From Sphingomonas citri (GTDB lineage Bacteria; Pseudomonadota; Alphaproteobacteria; Sphingomonadales; Sphingomonadaceae), in contig NZ_JAHXZN010000007.1 of assembly GCF_019429485.1 (NCBI RefSeq), positions 62,001 to 126,000 of the forward strand: a DNA stretch of 64,000 nt, read 5' to 3'. Shown here piece after piece: positions 53,632-62,795 of this stretch; positions within the stretch are counted from its first letter, which is position 1, and every line of letters starts with the position of its first letter. A model generated the notes under the pieces. The model had not been told where the DNA came from and searched no databases. It saw nothing but the letters and a program-made list of their open reading frames with translations. The position numbers and the translations under genes are program-made.

Positions 53632-56127
53632 ATGTCGCTCACCCCTCGCCCGCACGACAGCTCGCGCGTGATCGCGGTGCTGGGTCCGACCAACACCGGC
53701 AAGACGCATCTCGCGATCGAGCGGATGTGCGCGCACGCCAGCGGCATGATCGGCTTCCCGCTGCGGCTGCTGGCGCGCGAGGTGTACGACCGCGTCGTCG
53801 CGATCAAGGGGCCGGAGCGGGTCGCGCTGATCACCGGCGAGGAGCGCATCGTCCCTCGGGACGCGCGCTGGTTCCTCTGTACCGCGGAGAGCCTGCCGCT
53901 CGAGCGCGACGTCGCCTTCGTCGCGCTCGACGAGGCGCAGCTCGGCGCCGACCGCGAGCGCGGCCATGTCTTCACCGACCGGCTGCTGCGCGCGCGCGGG
54001 CGCGAGGAGACGATGATCCTCGGCTCGGAGGCGCTGCGCCCGGTGCTGCGCGCCCTCGTACCCGAGGCGGAGATCATCGAGCGGCCGCGCTTCTCCACGC
54101 TGAGCTACGCCGGCGCCAAGAAGCTGTCGCGGCTGCCGCGGCGCTCGGCAATCGTCACCTTCTCGGCCGAGGAGGTCTATGCCACCGCCGAGATGCTGCG
54201 CCGGCTGCGCGGCGGCGCCGCGGTGGTGATGGGCGCGCTGTCCCCGCGCACGCGCAACGCGCAGGTGGCGATGTTCCAGGCGGGCGAGGTCGACTATCTC
54301 GTCGCCACCGACGCGATCGGCATGGGGCTCAATCTCGACGTCGGCCATGTCGCCTTCGCCGGCTTGTCCAAGTTCGACGGCCAGCAGCGCCGTCGCCTCA
54401 CCGTCGCCGAGATGGCGCAGATCGCGGGTCGCGCCGGGCGCCACCAGCGCGACGGCACGTTCGGCGGGCTGACCGAGGAGGGGCCGGAGGCGTTCGAGCC
54501 CGAGGAGGTGGCCGCGATCGAGGCGCACCGCTTCCCGCGGCTCGACTGGCTCTACTGGCGCGACGGCACGCCCGACCTCTCCTCGATCGACGCGCTGCTG
54601 GCCTCGCTCGCGCGTCGCCCCGATCACGAGCGCCTCCGCGCCGCGCCCGAGGCGACCGACCTGCGCGTGCTCAAGCGGCTCGCCGAGGAGGCGGGGGTGC
54701 GCGACCGCGCGCGCGGCAACGTCGCGCGGCTGTGGGCGGCGTGCGGCATCCCCGATTTCGCCAAGCTCGGTATCGACCCGCACGCGCGATTCGTCGGGCG
54801 CGTGTTCGGCTATCTCGCGCAAGGGTACGTGCCGCACCAGTGGTTCGCCGACGAGGTGGCGCGGCTCGACCGCGTCGAGGGCGACGTCGAGACGATCGCG
54901 GGGCGGATCGCGGCGATCCGCAGCTGGGCCTATATCGCGCAGCGGCCCGACTGGCTGGCCGAGCCGGCGCACTGGGCCGCGCGCACGCTGGCGGTGGAGG
55001 AGCGGCTGTCGGACGCGCTCCACGAGAAGCTCACCCAGCGCTTCGTCGACAAGCGTACCACGGCATTGGCCAAGAAGATCGGCAGCGGCGTGGGCGCGCT
55101 GCCGGTCGAGATCGACGCCGAGGGCGAGGTGACGATCGACACGCACGCGATCGGGCGGCTGGAGGGGTTCCGCTTCATCGTCGCGCCCGACGCCACCGCC
55201 GCGGACAAGCGGCTGCTGCTCGCCACCGCGGAGAAACGGCTCGGCGCCGAGCGGCGGCGTCGCGCCGACGCGCTGGTGGCGCGCGACGACAGCGGCTTCG
55301 CGCTGGACGAGGACGGCGTGATCCTGGCGGACGGGCTGGCGGTGGCGCGGCTCAAGCGCGGTGCGTCCCTGGCGCGGCCGCAACTCGCGCTCGATGCGGC
55401 GCTCGACTGCCTCGATCCGGCGGTGCGCGAGTCGATCGCGACTCGGCTGCGCGCGTGGCTGACGGCGGCGATCGGCCGCGCGCTGCGCAGCGTCGCGGCA
55501 GCGGCCGAGGCGGCGCGCGCGCCCGCGGCGAGCCCGGCGCTGCGCAGCGTCGCGGCGGCGCTGGAGAGCGGCGCGGGCTTCGCCGAGCGGCTGCCGCTGC
55601 GCGCCGCGATCGAGTCGCTCAGCGCCGGCGACCGCCACTGGCTGCGGCGCCAGGGCGTGACGATCGGCGCGCTCGATCTGTTCGACCCGCGCTTGCTCAA
55701 GCCCGGCGCGCAGGCGTGGCGCCGCGCCTTGCTCGCCGCGGCGGGGACGCCCGCGCCGCCGTTGCCGCGCGCGGGCGCGACGACGCTGCCGCGCGGCAGC
55801 GCGGGCGCGGTGCCGCTGATGGGCTATCGCCCGCTCGGCGCGCAGGCGGTGCGGATCGACCTGGTCGAGCGCGTCGCGCGCGCCGCGCACGACGCGCGCG
55901 CCGCCGACGGCCGTGCCCCCTTCGCACCCGATCCCGCGCTGGCGGTGTCGATCGGGCTGGAGTCGGCGACGATCGCGCGGCTGATGGCCGAGCTCGGCTT
56001 CCGCCCCGCGTCCGTCAGCGCCGAGGGGCCGCCGCACTATGTCTGGCGCGGCCGTGCCCGCGCGCGTGAGTCGCGGCCAGCGCCCGACAATGCCTTCGCC
56101 GCGCTGGCCGAGCTGGTGCGGCGGTGA
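53632..56127 (+). CDS. SUV3-like DEAD/DEAH-box helicase
   Basis: 831 aa. The helicase core is at the N-terminus: Walker A VLGPTNTGKTHLAIERM, VALDEAQLGADRERGHVFTDRLL (motif II DEAQ), LVATDAIGMGLNLDVGHVAF and AEMAQIAGRAGRHQRDGTFGGL. This matches mitochondrial SUV3, the degradosome RNA helicase. The C-terminal 350 residues are Ala/Arg-rich and end in a winged-helix-like segment. The ATG at 53632 is in frame and precedes motif I by few residues. It overlaps the S4 gene by four bases, suggesting an RNA-related pair. Confidence 0.9.
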   Translation: MSLTPRPHDSSRVIAVLGPTNTGKTHLAIERMCAHASGMIGFPLRLLAREVYDRVVAIKGPERVALITGEERIVPRDARWFLCTAESLPLERDVAFVALDEAQLGADRERGHVFTDRLLRARGREETMILGSEALRPVLRALVPEAEIIERPRFSTLSYAGAKKLSRLPRRSAIVTFSAEEVYATAEMLRRLRGGAAVVMGALSPRTRNAQVAMFQAGEVDYLVATDAIGMGLNLDVGHVAFAGLSKFDGQQRRRLTVAEMAQIAGRAGRHQRDGTFGGLTEEGPEAFEPEEVAAIEAHRFPRLDWLYWRDGTPDLSSIDALLASLARRPDHERLRAAPEATDLRVLKRLAEEAGVRDRARGNVARLWAACGIPDFAKLGIDPHARFVGRVFGYLAQGYVPHQWFADEVARLDRVEGDVETIAGRIAAIRSWAYIAQRPDWLAEPAHWAARTLAVEERLSDALHEKLTQRFVDKRTTALAKKIGSGVGALPVEIDAEGEVTIDTHAIGRLEGFRFIVAPDATAADKRLLLATAEKRLGAERRRRADALVARDDSGFALDEDGVILADGLAVARLKRGASLARPQLALDAALDCLDPAVRESIATRLRAWLTAAIGRALRSVAAAAEAARAPAASPALRSVAAALESGAGFAERLPLRAAIESLSAGDRHWLRRQGVTIGALDLFDPRLLKPGAQAWRRALLAAAGTPAPPLPRAGATTLPRGSAGAVPLMGYRPLGAQAVRIDLVERVARAAHDARAADGRAPFAPDPALAVSIGLESATIARLMAELGFRPASVSAEGPPHYVWRGRARARESRPAPDNAFAALAELVRR

Positions 56128-56432
56128 GCGGCGGCGAGGCGATGCGGCTCGACCGCTATCTGTGGTTCACCCGGCTCGCCAAGACGCGCGACGTCGCGCA
56201 GGCGCTCGCCTGCGACGGCCGGCTGCGCATCGACGGGCGCGCGATCGACCGCGCGCATGCGCCGGTGCGCGTCGGCAACATCCTCACCTTCTACCACGCC
56301 GGACGGGTGCGCGTGCTGCGCGTCGAGGCGCTGCCGGGGCGGCGCGGACCGGCGCCCGAGGCGCAGGCCTGCTACCAGGAACTGGTCGCCGGCGCGGGTG
56401 AGAACGGGTCGCAACGCGGTGACGAGCGTTGA
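56124..56432 (+). CDS. S4-domain RNA-binding protein (Hsp15-like)
   Basis: 102 aa. An S4 RNA-binding domain occupies the first 65 residues: MRLDRYLWFTRLAKTRDVAQALACDGRLRIDGRAI, then PVRVGNILTF. Hsp15 (HslR) rescues stalled 50S subunits carrying peptidyl-tRNA. The GTG start overlaps the helicase stop, so both are made together. The common alphaproteobacterial order helicase-S4-fdxA is kept. Confidence 0.88.
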   Translation: MSGGEAMRLDRYLWFTRLAKTRDVAQALACDGRLRIDGRAIDRAHAPVRVGNILTFYHAGRVRVLRVEALPGRRGPAPEAQACYQELVAGAGENGSQRGDER

Positions 56433-56486
56433 CGCGGGCGTGATGCGGCGCAAAAGCGGCGCGCGAGAAGCGAGGATATCCCGATC

Positions 56487-56828
56487 ATGACCTACGTCGT
56501 CACCGACGCGTGCATCCGCTGCAAGTACATGGACTGCGTGGAAGTCTGCCCGGTCGACTGTTTTTACGAGGGCGAGAACATGCTCGTCATCAACCCGTCC
56601 GAGTGTATCGACTGCGGGGTGTGCGAGCCGGAATGCCCGGCCGAGGCGATCCTGCCCGACACCGAGAGCGGGCTGGAGCAGTGGCTCGAGCTCAACAACA
56701 CCTTCTCGGCCCAATGGCCCAACGTCACGCGCAAGCTCGACCAGACCCCGCCCGACGCCGATTCGTTCAAGGGCCAGGACGGCAAGTTCGACAAGTTCTT
56801 CTCGCCCGAGCCCGGCAAGGGCGACTGA
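56487..56828 (+). CDS. fdxA: Seven-iron ferredoxin FdxA
   Basis: 113 aa. Cysteines are spaced for a 3Fe-4S and a 4Fe-4S cluster: ACIRCKYMDCVEVCPVDCF and ECIDCGVCEPECPAEAI. The C-terminal FSAQWPNVTRKLDQTPPDADSF is typical of FdxA. It carries electrons in the cytoplasm; the partner is not identified. Confidence 0.96.
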   Translation: MTYVVTDACIRCKYMDCVEVCPVDCFYEGENMLVINPSECIDCGVCEPECPAEAILPDTESGLEQWLELNNTFSAQWPNVTRKLDQTPPDADSFKGQDGKFDKFFSPEPGKGD

Positions 56829-56892
56829 GTCGGCGCGAACCGGACGGCCAGCGCGGTTGCCGGTCGCGGCGCGCGCGCGTACCGCTGCGCGC

Positions 56893-57693
56893 ATGATCCG
56901 CCGGTACGTCCCCGCGCCGCTCGCGCTGCTGCTCTCGCTCCCCGCCACGGCGTCGGCCGCGCCCGCGCCTCAGGCGGCACCCGCCGCCGCCGAGGCGCGA
57001 CCCCCGGTGGTGGTGCCCACCGTCGTCGCGAGCTTCCCGCACGATCGCGAGGCCTTCACCGAGGGGCTGATCTGGCACGGCGGCGCACTCTACGAGAGCG
57101 TCGGGCTCGAGGGCCGCTCCGATGTCCGCCGCGTCGAGCTCGCCACCGGGAAGGTGGTGAAGCGCGCGGTCATCCCGCCGGCGCAGTTCGGCGAGGGGTT
57201 GGCGGCGTGGAAGGACCAGCTCGTCAGCCTCACCTGGCATGATGGGATCGCGCATCGCTGGGCGGCGGCGACGCTGCGGCCGCTCGGCACGGCGCGCTAC
57301 AGCGGCGAGGGCTGGGGGCTGACGAGCGATCGCACCGCGCTGATCCGCTCCGACGGCAGCGCGACGCTGACCTTCCACGATCCGGTCACGCTGGCGGTGA
57401 AGCGGACGCTCAAGGTGACCTATATGGGTCAGCCGGTCGACCAGCTCAACGAGCTGGAGTGGGTCGAGGGCACGATCCTCGCCAATGTCTGGCACCAGCC
57501 GATGATCGTCCGGATCGACCCGGCGAGCGGGCGAGTCACTCAGGTGATCGACCTACGCGCGATCGTCGCCGAGGTGGGCGCGCGCGACCCCGAGGCGGTC
57601 GCCAACGGCATCGCCTGGGACGCCGCCCAGCGCCGCCTGTTCGTCACCGGCAAGCGGTGGCCGACCCTGTTCGAGATCCGGCTGCCGCGCTGA
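56893..57693 (+). CDS. Glutaminyl-peptide cyclotransferase (bacterial/plant type), secreted
   Basis: 266 aa with a signal peptide ending ASA. The five-bladed propeller pattern of plant-type glutaminyl cyclases is visible: FPHDREAFTEGLIWHGGALYESVGLEGRSDVRRVEL, FGEGLAAWKDQLVSLTWHDG, YSGEGWGLTSD, and the C-terminal NELEWVEGTILANVWHQPMIVRID. These enzymes convert N-terminal Gln to pyroglutamate, protecting secreted proteins. The ATG at 56893 begins the signal peptide. Confidence 0.88.
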   Translation: MIRRYVPAPLALLLSLPATASAAPAPQAAPAAAEARPPVVVPTVVASFPHDREAFTEGLIWHGGALYESVGLEGRSDVRRVELATGKVVKRAVIPPAQFGEGLAAWKDQLVSLTWHDGIAHRWAAATLRPLGTARYSGEGWGLTSDRTALIRSDGSATLTFHDPVTLAVKRTLKVTYMGQPVDQLNELEWVEGTILANVWHQPMIVRIDPASGRVTQVIDLRAIVAEVGARDPEAVANGIAWDAAQRRLFVTGKRWPTLFEIRLPR

Positions 57694-57730
57694 GGATCGG
57701 GCGCGTCGCCGCGGCGGGCCTCGGCTCAGC

Positions 57731-58510
57731 TCAGGCGAGCAGCCGCACGCCCACGATCAGCAGCACCACCGCGAGCAGCGGGGTGACGATCCGCTCGGGG
57801 AGACGGTCGGTGAGCTGCGCCCCCACGACCACGCCGGGGATCGAGCCGAGCAGCAGCGCGCCGAGCAGGTGCAGGTCGATGTTGCCGATCAGCGCGTGGC
57901 CGATCCCGCCGAGCAGCGCGACCGGCACGGCGTGGAGGATGTCCGTCCCCACCAGCCTCTTGGCGGTGAGCCGGAAGGGATAGAGCAGCAGCAGCAGCGT
58001 CGCCCCGAGCGCGCCCGCGCCCACAGAGGTCAGCGTGATCAGCGTGCCGAGCAGCGCGCCCGCCGCGATCGTCAGCGCCGGCTGGTAGCGCAGCAGCGCC
58101 TCGGTGCGCGCGCCCTCGCGCCGCGCGAAGCGGCGTGCCAGCGCGGCGCGAAAGGGCGTGAGCAGCGCCGAGATCACCAGCGTCGCACCGAGCACGCGCA
58201 CGATCAGCCCGCCGCTCTCGGCGCGCTCGTGATGACTCCACAGCCACCACAGCGTGATCGCCACCGCGGGCAGGCTGCCGAGGCAGAGCCGGCGCACCAC
58301 CGTCCAGTCGGCATTGTCGCGGCGGTGATGCACCGCGCCGCCGACCAGCTTGGTGATCGCGGCGAACCACAGGTCGGTGCCGACCGCGGTGGCGGGTGCC
58401 ACGCCGAACAGCAGGATCAGCACCGGCGACATCAGCGACCCGCCGCCCACGCCGGTCAATCCGACGATGGCGCCCACCAGGAAGCCCGCGAGCGTGCTCA
58501 GCCAGTCCAC
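57731..58510 (-). CDS. TauE/SafE (TSUP) family transporter (second copy)
   Basis: 259 aa, about seven to eight helices. N-terminal motif GFLVGAIVGLTGVGGGSLMSPVLILLFGVAPATAVGTDL and the second-half GTLITLTSVGAGALGATLLLLLYP are family signatures. No TIGR02186 partner is next to it, unlike the 44.7 kb copy. The start is a GTG at 58510 with GGGGGT upstream; the open frame further upstream is unrelated. Confidence 0.88.
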   Translation of the reverse strand: MDWLSTLAGFLVGAIVGLTGVGGGSLMSPVLILLFGVAPATAVGTDLWFAAITKLVGGAVHHRRDNADWTVVRRLCLGSLPAVAITLWWLWSHHERAESGGLIVRVLGATLVISALLTPFRAALARRFARREGARTEALLRYQPALTIAAGALLGTLITLTSVGAGALGATLLLLLYPFRLTAKRLVGTDILHAVPVALLGGIGHALIGNIDLHLLGALLLGSIPGVVVGAQLTDRLPERIVTPLLAVVLLIVGVRLLA

Positions 58511-58626
58511 GTCGCGCGTACCCCCATCGCATGTCCCGGCGTCATCGCGACCGATGTGCGACGCGGGAGGGCCGCGCGGCAAGCGCAGAAATGCTTGGGG
58601 CCGCCGTCGCGGCGGGCGCATCGGGG

Positions 58627-59769
58627 TTAGTCGCTCCCGTCGCCGGCGTGCAGCCGGGCGAGGATCGCCGCGATGCGCTCGCCGGCGCGGCCGTCGCCGT
58701 AAGGGTTGCGCGCGCGCGCCATCGCCGCGTGCGCGGCGGCGTCGTCGAGCAGCCGCGTCGCCGCCGCGACGATGCGCGCCGGGTCGGTTCCGACCAGCCA
58801 GGCGCAACCCGCTGCGACTCCCTCGGGCCGTTCGGTGGTGTCGCGCAGCACCAGCACGGGCAGGTCGAGCGCGGGCGCCTCTTCCTGCAGTCCGCCCGAG
58901 TCGGTGAGCAGCAGGTGGCTCAGGCCGAGCAGCCGCACCATCGCCGGATAGTCGAGCGACGGCAGCACCGTCACCCCTGGCTCGTGCGCCAGCAGCCGCG
59001 CCAGCGCGAGCGCCTGCGGCGCAGGATGCGTGGGCAGCGCCACCGCGACGTCGTCGCGCCGGGCCAGGATCGATACCGCCCGCGCCACCCTCGCTACCGC
59101 GGCTATGTCCTTCTCACGCCGATGCACCGTCACGGTGACGACCCGGCGCGTGCCCGCCGCGGCGACGAAGGACGTCACCGAAGCCCCGAGCGATGGCGAT
59201 GCGCCGACTCGCGCCGCCATGGCGAGCAGCGAGTCGATCCCGCTGTTGCCGGTCACGTGAATCACACCCCGCGGCACGTTCTCGGCGGCGAGCGCGGCGG
59301 CGGCGGTGGCGGTGGGCGCGAAGTGGCAGTCCGCCACAGCGGTGATCGCCCTGCGCCAGCCCTCCTCCGGGCGCGGCGCGGCGAGGTCGCCGCTGCGGAG
59401 TCCCGCCTCGACATGCGCGACGGGTACGCCGCACAGGTTGGCCGCCATCGCCCCGGCCCAGGCGCTGGACGTGTCACCCTGCACCACCAGCCGCGCCGGC
59501 CGCTCCGCCTCGAGCAGCGACGCGATCGACTCGATCAGCGCGCCGAGGAGGGCGCGATGCGGCTGCCCCGCGGACATCAGGTCGAGGTCTACGTCGGGCA
59601 CCAGTTGCAACGCCGCGAGCGCCTGGTCGAGCAGCTCGCGGTGCTGGCCGGTCACCGCGACGCGCACCGTCACCGCCGCGTGACGGCGCAGCGCCGCGAT
59701 CACCGATGCCATCTTGATCGCCTCGGGCCGGGTGCCGAATAGGAGCAGGATGCGGGGCGCCGCGCGCAT
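58627..59769 (-). CDS. wecB: UDP-N-acetylglucosamine 2-epimerase (non-hydrolysing)
   Basis: 380 aa. Family motifs: LLLFGTRPEAIKMASVI, VVQGDTSSAWAGA with the catalytic Asp, VAHVEAGLRSGD, PRPEEGWRRAI with a catalytic Glu and TVHRREKD with the catalytic His. The UDP site is LLTDSGGLQEEAP. It makes UDP-ManNAc for surface polysaccharides; no ManNAc dehydrogenase or glycosyltransferase is adjacent. PEEGWRR differs from the usual PEE-x-NR. Confidence 0.92.
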   Translation of the reverse strand: MRAAPRILLLFGTRPEAIKMASVIAALRRHAAVTVRVAVTGQHRELLDQALAALQLVPDVDLDLMSAGQPHRALLGALIESIASLLEAERPARLVVQGDTSSAWAGAMAANLCGVPVAHVEAGLRSGDLAAPRPEEGWRRAITAVADCHFAPTATAAAALAAENVPRGVIHVTGNSGIDSLLAMAARVGASPSLGASVTSFVAAAGTRRVVTVTVHRREKDIAAVARVARAVSILARRDDVAVALPTHPAPQALALARLLAHEPGVTVLPSLDYPAMVRLLGLSHLLLTDSGGLQEEAPALDLPVLVLRDTTERPEGVAAGCAWLVGTDPARIVAAATRLLDDAAAHAAMARARNPYGDGRAGERIAAILARLHAGDGSD

Positions 59770-59861
59770 GTTCTCTCATTGTAGCGGGAGGACGACATGC
59801 TGCGGCGCGGAACCTAGCGACGGTGCCGCGCGATTCAGCGGCGAGCGAGGAGGGTAGCGGA

Positions 59862-60851
59862 ATGCGACTGGTGATGATCGGCCTCGGCCGGATGGGCGGC
59901 AACATGGCACGCCGCCTGATGCAGGCGGGGCATGAGATCGTCGCCTATGACCGCGACACCGACGCGGTCGCCAAGCTCGCCGACGCCGGCGCGATCGCCG
60001 CTGCCTCGCTCGACGAGGCGCGCGCGCGCTGCCAGGAGGGCGGTGCCGAGGCGATCTGGTGGGTGATGCTGCCGCACGGCGCGGTGACCGACGGCGTGAT
60101 CGACCAGATCGCCGGCGGCGCGAGCGCGGGCGAGGTCGTGATCGACGGCGGCAACAGCTTCTACAAGGACGATATCCGCCGCGCCAAGGCGCTCGCCGAG
60201 AAGGACGTCCATTACGTCGACGTCGGCACCTCCGGCGGCGTCTGGGGGCTGGAACGCGGCTATTGCATGATGATCGGCGGCCCCGACCAGGTCGTGCGCG
60301 ATCTCGACCCGGTCTTCTCCGCGCTGGCGCCGGGCGCGGGCTCGATCGAGCGCACGCGCGGCCGCGCCGAGGGGATCGATGACCGCGCCGAGCGCGGCTA
60401 CATCCATGCCGGACCGGCGGGCGCGGGCCATTTTGTCAAGATGATCCACAACGGCATCGAGTACGGCCTGATGCAGGCCTATGCCGAGGGCTTCGACGTG
60501 CTCAAGGGCAAGGCCTCGGAGAAGCTTCCCGAGGACGAGCGCTACGATCTAAACCTCGCCGACATCGCCGAGGTGTGGCGGCGCGGCAGCGTGATCTCGT
60601 CCTGGCTGCTCGACCTCACCGCTCAGGCGCTGGCGAGCGACCCGCACCTCGAGAAGTTCAGCGGCAACGTCGCCGACTCGGGCGAGGGCCAGTGGACGAT
60701 CGAGGCGGCGATGGAGGAGGCGGTGCCGGTCAACGTCCTCACCACCGCCCTGTTCGCGCGCTATCGCAGCCGCGTCGAGCATACGTTCGGCGAGAAGGCG
60801 CTGTCGGCGATGCGCTTCGGCTTCGGCGGCCACGTCGAGATGCCGCAATAA
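59862..60851 (+). CDS. gnd: 6-phosphogluconate dehydrogenase, decarboxylating (short, GndA-like)
   Basis: 329 aa, the short (YqeC/GndA) form. NAD(P) motif MIGLGRMGGNMARRLM, substrate motif DGGNSFYKDDIRRAKAL, VDVGTSGGVWGLERGY, and catalytic Lys in AGHFVKMIHNGIEYGLMQAYAEG. It decarboxylates 6-phosphogluconate to ribulose 5-phosphate. The ATG at 59862 follows GAGGAGGG. Its TAA shares one base with the next ATG (TAATG). Confidence 0.93.
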   Translation: MRLVMIGLGRMGGNMARRLMQAGHEIVAYDRDTDAVAKLADAGAIAAASLDEARARCQEGGAEAIWWVMLPHGAVTDGVIDQIAGGASAGEVVIDGGNSFYKDDIRRAKALAEKDVHYVDVGTSGGVWGLERGYCMMIGGPDQVVRDLDPVFSALAPGAGSIERTRGRAEGIDDRAERGYIHAGPAGAGHFVKMIHNGIEYGLMQAYAEGFDVLKGKASEKLPEDERYDLNLADIAEVWRRGSVISSWLLDLTAQALASDPHLEKFSGNVADSGEGQWTIEAAMEEAVPVNVLTTALFARYRSRVEHTFGEKALSAMRFGFGGHVEMPQ

Positions 60852-61657
60852 TGCCGATCCGACTGCTGGTGTCCGACGTCGACGGCACGCTAGTCGACAA
60901 GGAGAAGCAGCTCACCGCGGCGACCATCGCCGCGGTGAAGCAGCTGCAGGACCAGGGCGTCGCCTTCACGCTGATCAGCGCGCGGCCGATGTCGGGCATC
61001 CGCCCGCTGCTCGACCAGCTCGGCTTCGACGGCGACGTCGCCGCCTTCAATGGCGGGATCATCTTCCGGCGCGACGGCACGATCGTCCACCGCGAGACGC
61101 TCCCCGTCGATGTCGCGCGCGAGGCGCTGACGATCGCGGCCGAGTTCGAGGTCGACACCTGGCTGTTTGCCGACGACCGCTGGTACGCTACCGACCCCGA
61201 CGGGCCGCACACCAGCAGCGAGCGGCGCAGCTCGGCGCAGGAGCCGGTCGTGGCGGAGGATCTCGTCGCCCTGCTCGACCGCGCCGACAAGCTCACCTTC
61301 GTCAGCGACGACGAGGCGATGCTCCACGCGCTCTACGCGCGCGTCCACACCGCGATCGGCGACCGTGCCACCGTGGCGCAGTCGCAGGTCTATTACCTCG
61401 ACGTCACCGCCAAGGGCGCCAACAAGGGCGACGGCATCGCCGCGCTCAGCAAGGCGCTCGGCATCGCGCTGGAGGACACCGCCGCGATCGGCGACCAGGC
61501 CAACGACCTGCCGATGCTGCGCCGCGCCGGCCTGCCGATCGCGATGGGCAACGCGCCCGAAGCGGTGAGAAAGGCGGCGCGCGAGGTGACTCGCGCGAAC
61601 GACCAGGATGGCGTAGCGCACGCCATCGAAACGATTGTTCTGCCGCGGAGACATTGA
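60851..61657 (+). CDS. Cof-type HAD-IIB sugar-phosphate phosphatase
   Basis: 268 aa. HAD motif I is LLVSDVDGTLVDKEKQ, motif II TLISARPMSG, and motifs III/IV KGDGIAALSKALGIALEDTAAIGDQANDLPML. Cof-type enzymes dephosphorylate sugar phosphates or cofactors. It is translationally coupled to gnd and the stop abuts the next gene, so a role near the pentose-phosphate pathway is plausible but unproven. Confidence 0.88.
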   Translation: MPIRLLVSDVDGTLVDKEKQLTAATIAAVKQLQDQGVAFTLISARPMSGIRPLLDQLGFDGDVAAFNGGIIFRRDGTIVHRETLPVDVAREALTIAAEFEVDTWLFADDRWYATDPDGPHTSSERRSSAQEPVVAEDLVALLDRADKLTFVSDDEAMLHALYARVHTAIGDRATVAQSQVYYLDVTAKGANKGDGIAALSKALGIALEDTAAIGDQANDLPMLRRAGLPIAMGNAPEAVRKAAREVTRANDQDGVAHAIETIVLPRRH

Positions 61658-62410
61658 ATGAAGAAGCTCGTCGCCTTCGATCTCGACGGCACCCTCGCGC
61701 TCAGCAAACAGGCGCTCAAGGACGACATGGGCGAGACGCTGGCGGACCTGCTGACGGTCGCCGACGTCGCGGTGATCTCGGGCGGCGACTGGCCCCAGTT
61801 CGAGAAGCAGGTGGCGAGCCGCCTGCCCGAGCGCGCCGACCGCGACCGGCTGTGGCTGATGCCGACCACCGGCACCAAGCTGTACGTCCACCGCGACGGC
61901 GCGTGGAAGACGGTCTACGCCGAGCTGTTCGACGACGCCGAGAAGCAGAAGATCATCCAGGCCTTCGGCCAGTCGCTCGAGGCGACCGGTTTCGTCCCCG
62001 AGCAGACCTGGGGCGAGCGGATCGAGGATCGCGGCAGCCAGATCACCTTCTCCGCGCTCGGCCAGCAGGCCCCGCTTGAGGCGAAGGAGACTTGGGACCC
62101 CGATTTCGCCAAGCGCAAGGTAATCCAGGCCGACCTGCGCCAACGACTGCCGGGACTGGCGATCAACATGGGCGGCGCGACCTCGATCGACATCACGCGC
62201 GAGGGAGTCGACAAGGGCTATGGCCTGCGCAAGCTGGCGGCGGAGAGCGGCATCCAGCTCGGCGAGATGCTCTTCATCGGCGACGCGATCTTCCCGGGCG
62301 GCAACGACTATCCGGCGCACGAGGCGGGCGTGGACTGCGTCCGCGTGCGCGACCCGCAGGAGACGATCAGCGTGGTGACCGCGATCGTCGCGTGCCAGAA
62401 GCAGGGCTGA
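61658..62410 (+). CDS. HAD-IIB hydrolase resembling eukaryotic phosphomannomutase
   Basis: 250 aa. Motif I FDLDGTLALSKQ, motif II ISGGDWPQFEKQVA and the C-terminal FIGDAIFPGGNDYPAHEAGVDCVRVRD resemble alpha-PMM of eukaryotes, whose counterpart of the last is GD...PGGNDxx. The GTKLYVHRDGAWKTVYAELF sequence fits the cap. The activity could be phosphomutase or phosphatase; the second Asp needed for mutase chemistry is present in motif I (DLDGT). It starts directly after the HAD-IIB gene. Confidence 0.8.
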   Translation: MKKLVAFDLDGTLALSKQALKDDMGETLADLLTVADVAVISGGDWPQFEKQVASRLPERADRDRLWLMPTTGTKLYVHRDGAWKTVYAELFDDAEKQKIIQAFGQSLEATGFVPEQTWGERIEDRGSQITFSALGQQAPLEAKETWDPDFAKRKVIQADLRQRLPGLAINMGGATSIDITREGVDKGYGLRKLAAESGIQLGEMLFIGDAIFPGGNDYPAHEAGVDCVRVRDPQETISVVTAIVACQKQG

Positions 62411-62432
62411 GCGCGGCTCTCGGACGCGCGCG

Positions 62433-62759
62433 ATGATCGACGTTCCCGCACTGTACGCGCGCGTCATCCACTGGATTGGCGACGGCACCGGCACGACCGA
62501 CACGGTGCTGCACATTCACGCGGGGATGGCGGTACTGATCCTGGCACGACTGGTGACGCGGCGCTCGCTCGGCACCTTCGTGCCGCTGTCGGTGGTGGCG
62601 CTGGCCGAGCTCGGCAACGAAGTGCTCGACCGGCTCCACTATCATTCGTGGCGCTGGTGGGACACGATCCCCGACGTGATCAACACCTTGTTCTGGCCCA
62701 CCGTGATCTGCGCGGCGGTGCGCTGGCGCCCGATGCATCGGCGTGACCAGCGGCGTTGA
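62433..62759 (+). CDS. Small membrane protein of unknown function
   Basis: 108 aa with about three hydrophobic segments (LHIHAGMAVLILARLV; LGTFVPLSVVALAELGNEVLD; IPDVINTLFWPTVICAAV). Histidines and the LHYHSWRWWDTIPD loop are striking and probably conserved. No family is recognised with confidence. It follows the PMM-like gene after 22 bp on the same strand. Confidence 0.65.
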   Translation: MIDVPALYARVIHWIGDGTGTTDTVLHIHAGMAVLILARLVTRRSLGTFVPLSVVALAELGNEVLDRLHYHSWRWWDTIPDVINTLFWPTVICAAVRWRPMHRRDQRR

Positions 62760-62795
62760 GGCGAGAGAGGGGGGCTAGCGCCCATCCTCCTTTTT

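Noticed and set aside
53515..56037. 840-codon open frame antisense to the SUV3-like helicase
   Set aside because: Arg/Ala/His-rich composition and no domains; it is the usual mirror frame of a GC-rich gene. The helicase frame has clear motifs.
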